A DNA stretch of 6,630 nucleotides, taken from positions 1 to 6,630 of the forward strand of contig JALTID010000229.1 in the NCBI GenBank assembly GCA_027004335.1, in the 5' to 3' direction. Below, piece by piece: positions 5,402 through 6,630 of this stretch. Source of the DNA: a bacterium (lineage in GTDB: Bacteria > JALSQH01). Below the pieces are notes generated by a model, which worked only from the letters and a program-made list of their open reading frames with translations, was not told the DNA's origin and did not search any database. Within the stretch, counting starts at the first letter, position 1; each line of letters begins with the position of its first letter. Made by a program: the position numbers and the translations under genes.

Positions 5402-6630
5402 AATTCAATGAAATAAATATCATCGGAGCAGGTCTTGCAGGTAGCGAAGCTGCATGGTACCTTGCTAAGAAAGGCATCCCGGTAATACTGTATGAAATGA
5501 GACCATTAAAAACCACTCCTGCCCATAAAACTGAATATCTTGCAGAACTTGTATGTAGTAATTCCTTCAGGTCTGATTCAGAAATATCGGCACCTGGTAT
5601 TCTCAAAAGAGAAATGAGAATGATGAACTCCATAGTTATGGAAGCTGCTGATAGGTATAAGGTGCCTGCTGGACAATCCCTTGCAGTTGATAGAGAAAAA
5701 TACTCCAGAGAGATAACAGAAAAATTATCTTCTCTGAAAAATGTTAGAATAGTAAGAGAGGAAGTGACAAAGGTCCCTGATCCTCCTGTGATAATTGCCA
5801 CCGGTCCCCTCACCTCAGATGCACTTGTAAAGGAGATAGGAAAACTTATCAGCGATGAATTCCTCTATTTTTACGATGCCATTGCTCCAATTGTGGAAGC
5901 TGAATCCATTGATTGGAAGAGGACTTTCTGGGGAAGCAGGTATGGGAAAGGAGGTGAAAAAGATTACCTGAATTGTCCCATGACAGAGGATGAATATAAA
6001 AAATTTGTCAGGGAACTCATTAAAGCTGAAAAAGTACCATACCATGACTTTGAAAAGAGGAAACATTTTGAAGGTTGTCTCCCCATTGAAGAAATGGCTG
6101 AAAGAGGAATAGAAGTTCTATCTCATGGCCCAATGAAACCCGTAGGACTTACTGATCCTGAAACAGGCAAAAGACCCTATGCTGTGGTACAACTTAGAAG
6201 AGAAAACAAAGAAGGAACAGCATTTAACCTTGTGGGATTTCAAACCAAGTTAACCTACAGAGAGCAGGAAAGAATCTTCAGGATGATCCCATGTCTTAAC
6301 CATGCAGAATTCCTTAGGTATGGAAGTATGCACAGAAACACCTATATAAATGCTCCCCTGATCCTTGACACCTTCCTGAGAATAAAGAATAGCGACATCT
6401 TCCTTGCGGGACAAATTACAGGAGTGGAGGGTTACATTGAATCAGCCACCACCGGTATAATCTCAGGATATTACCTTAAGCAACTCTATGTCGACAATAA
6501 AATTCCTCTGGTACTCCCTGACACTACTGCCACAGGTGCACTTTTAAAACATCTGAGATCACCTACTCCAAATTTCCAACCAAGTAACATAAATTTCAGT
6601 CTATTTGCACCACTTGAGAAAAAAATCAAA
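5398..6630 (+). CDS. trmFO: Methylenetetrahydrofolate--tRNA-(uracil-5-)-methyltransferase TrmFO (3' end missing)
   Basis: Methylates U54 in the T-loop of tRNA to m5U (ribothymidine), taking carbon from methylene-tetrahydrofolate and reducing it with FADH2. The frame is open for 411 codons, exactly to the window end. The family is usually about 435-450 residues, so only a short C-terminal piece is absent. The N-terminal FAD-binding fold has the GAGLAG motif (10-15). The two conserved cysteines are present: Cys53 in AELVCSNSF and Cys227 in FEGCLPIE, matching Cys53 and Cys226 of the B. subtilis enzyme. Other family signatures are FYDAIAP (158-164), MKPVGL (246-251) and the C-terminal flavin segment FLAGQITGVEGY (335-346). 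The ATG lies in an ATGA overlap with the pyrE stop. I see no convincing ribosome-binding site before it, so translation probably depends on coupling. The older name for this family is Gid; it is not GidA/MnmG, which is larger. Confidence 0.95.
   Translation, partial: MKFNEINIIGAGLAGSEAAWYLAKKGIPVILYEMRPLKTTPAHKTEYLAELVCSNSFRSDSEISAPGILKREMRMMNSIVMEAADRYKVPAGQSLAVDREKYSREITEKLSSLKNVRIVREEVTKVPDPPVIIATGPLTSDALVKEIGKLISDEFLYFYDAIAPIVEAESIDWKRTFWGSRYGKGGEKDYLNCPMTEDEYKKFVRELIKAEKVPYHDFEKRKHFEGCLPIEEMAERGIEVLSHGPMKPVGLTDPETGKRPYAVVQLRRENKEGTAFNLVGFQTKLTYREQERIFRMIPCLNHAEFLRYGSMHRNTYINAPLILDTFLRIKNSDIFLAGQITGVEGYIESATTGIISGYYLKQLYVDNKIPLVLPDTTATGALLKHLRSPTPNFQPSNINFSLFAPLEKKIK

Larger units (their letters stand above)
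1185..6630 (+). other. Probable purL-purF-pyrE-trmFO operon
   Basis: Four same-strand genes are joined by a 12-bp gap, a 1-nt overlap and a 4-nt overlap, with one clear promoter at the front and no terminator or internal promoter between them that I can see. They link purine synthesis, pyrimidine synthesis and tRNA methylation. The cluster may extend past the right edge. Confidence 0.85.

Noticed and set aside
5391-5813. 140-residue minus-strand open frame over the start of trmFO
   Set aside because: It is antisense to the FAD-binding domain of TrmFO, which has all its expected motifs; no independent support for a gene.
5815-6066. 83-residue minus-strand open frame within trmFO
   Set aside because: Shadow of the conserved TrmFO coding sequence; Phe/Ser-rich translation with no recognisable family and no start signal.

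Overview
The window is ordinary chromosomal housekeeping DNA from a bacterium. GC content is roughly 40% by eye. Arginine is written mostly as AGA/AGG, ATA is common for isoleucine, and the proteins are rich in Lys and Glu. One gene starts with TTG. PurF is the iron-sulfur type with a short propeptide, PurL is the small 'Bacillus-type' form, and the tRNA methylation enzyme is the folate/FAD-dependent TrmFO. This fits a low-GC, possibly anaerobic and possibly thermophilic bacterium. I cannot name a phylum from the window alone.

Layout. On the minus strand, positions 149 to 1 hold the first 49 codons of an unidentified gene that leaves the window. It has its own well-formed promoter (176-204). 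Next on the minus strand is a complete PHP-domain phosphoesterase (1057-263). A 127-bp divergent intergenic region follows, with a back-to-back promoter pair. From there a plus-strand gene cluster runs to the window end: purL (1185-3401), purF (3414-4838), pyrE (4838-5401) and trmFO (5398 to beyond 6630, missing only its last few dozen residues). The junctions are very tight (12-bp gap, 1-nt overlap, 4-nt ATGA overlap), so this is almost certainly one transcription unit with translational coupling.

How the genes work together. PurF commits PRPP to purine synthesis and PurL carries out the fourth step (FGAR to FGAM). PyrE uses PRPP to make OMP in pyrimidine synthesis. TrmFO makes m5U54 in tRNA using methylene-tetrahydrofolate and FAD. 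The operon therefore joins two PRPP consumers, two glutamine-dependent steps and one folate-dependent RNA modification step. The divergent PHP protein may also act on nucleotides or RNA ends, by family resemblance only.

I saw no mobile elements, CRISPR arrays, tRNA/rRNA genes, riboswitches, convincing terminators or toxin/defence genes. I do not see a new biological system here. The points most worth a second look are the unusual operon make-up, the divergent promoter region, the absence of PurS and PurQ next to a PurL that should need them, and the unidentified truncated gene at the left edge.
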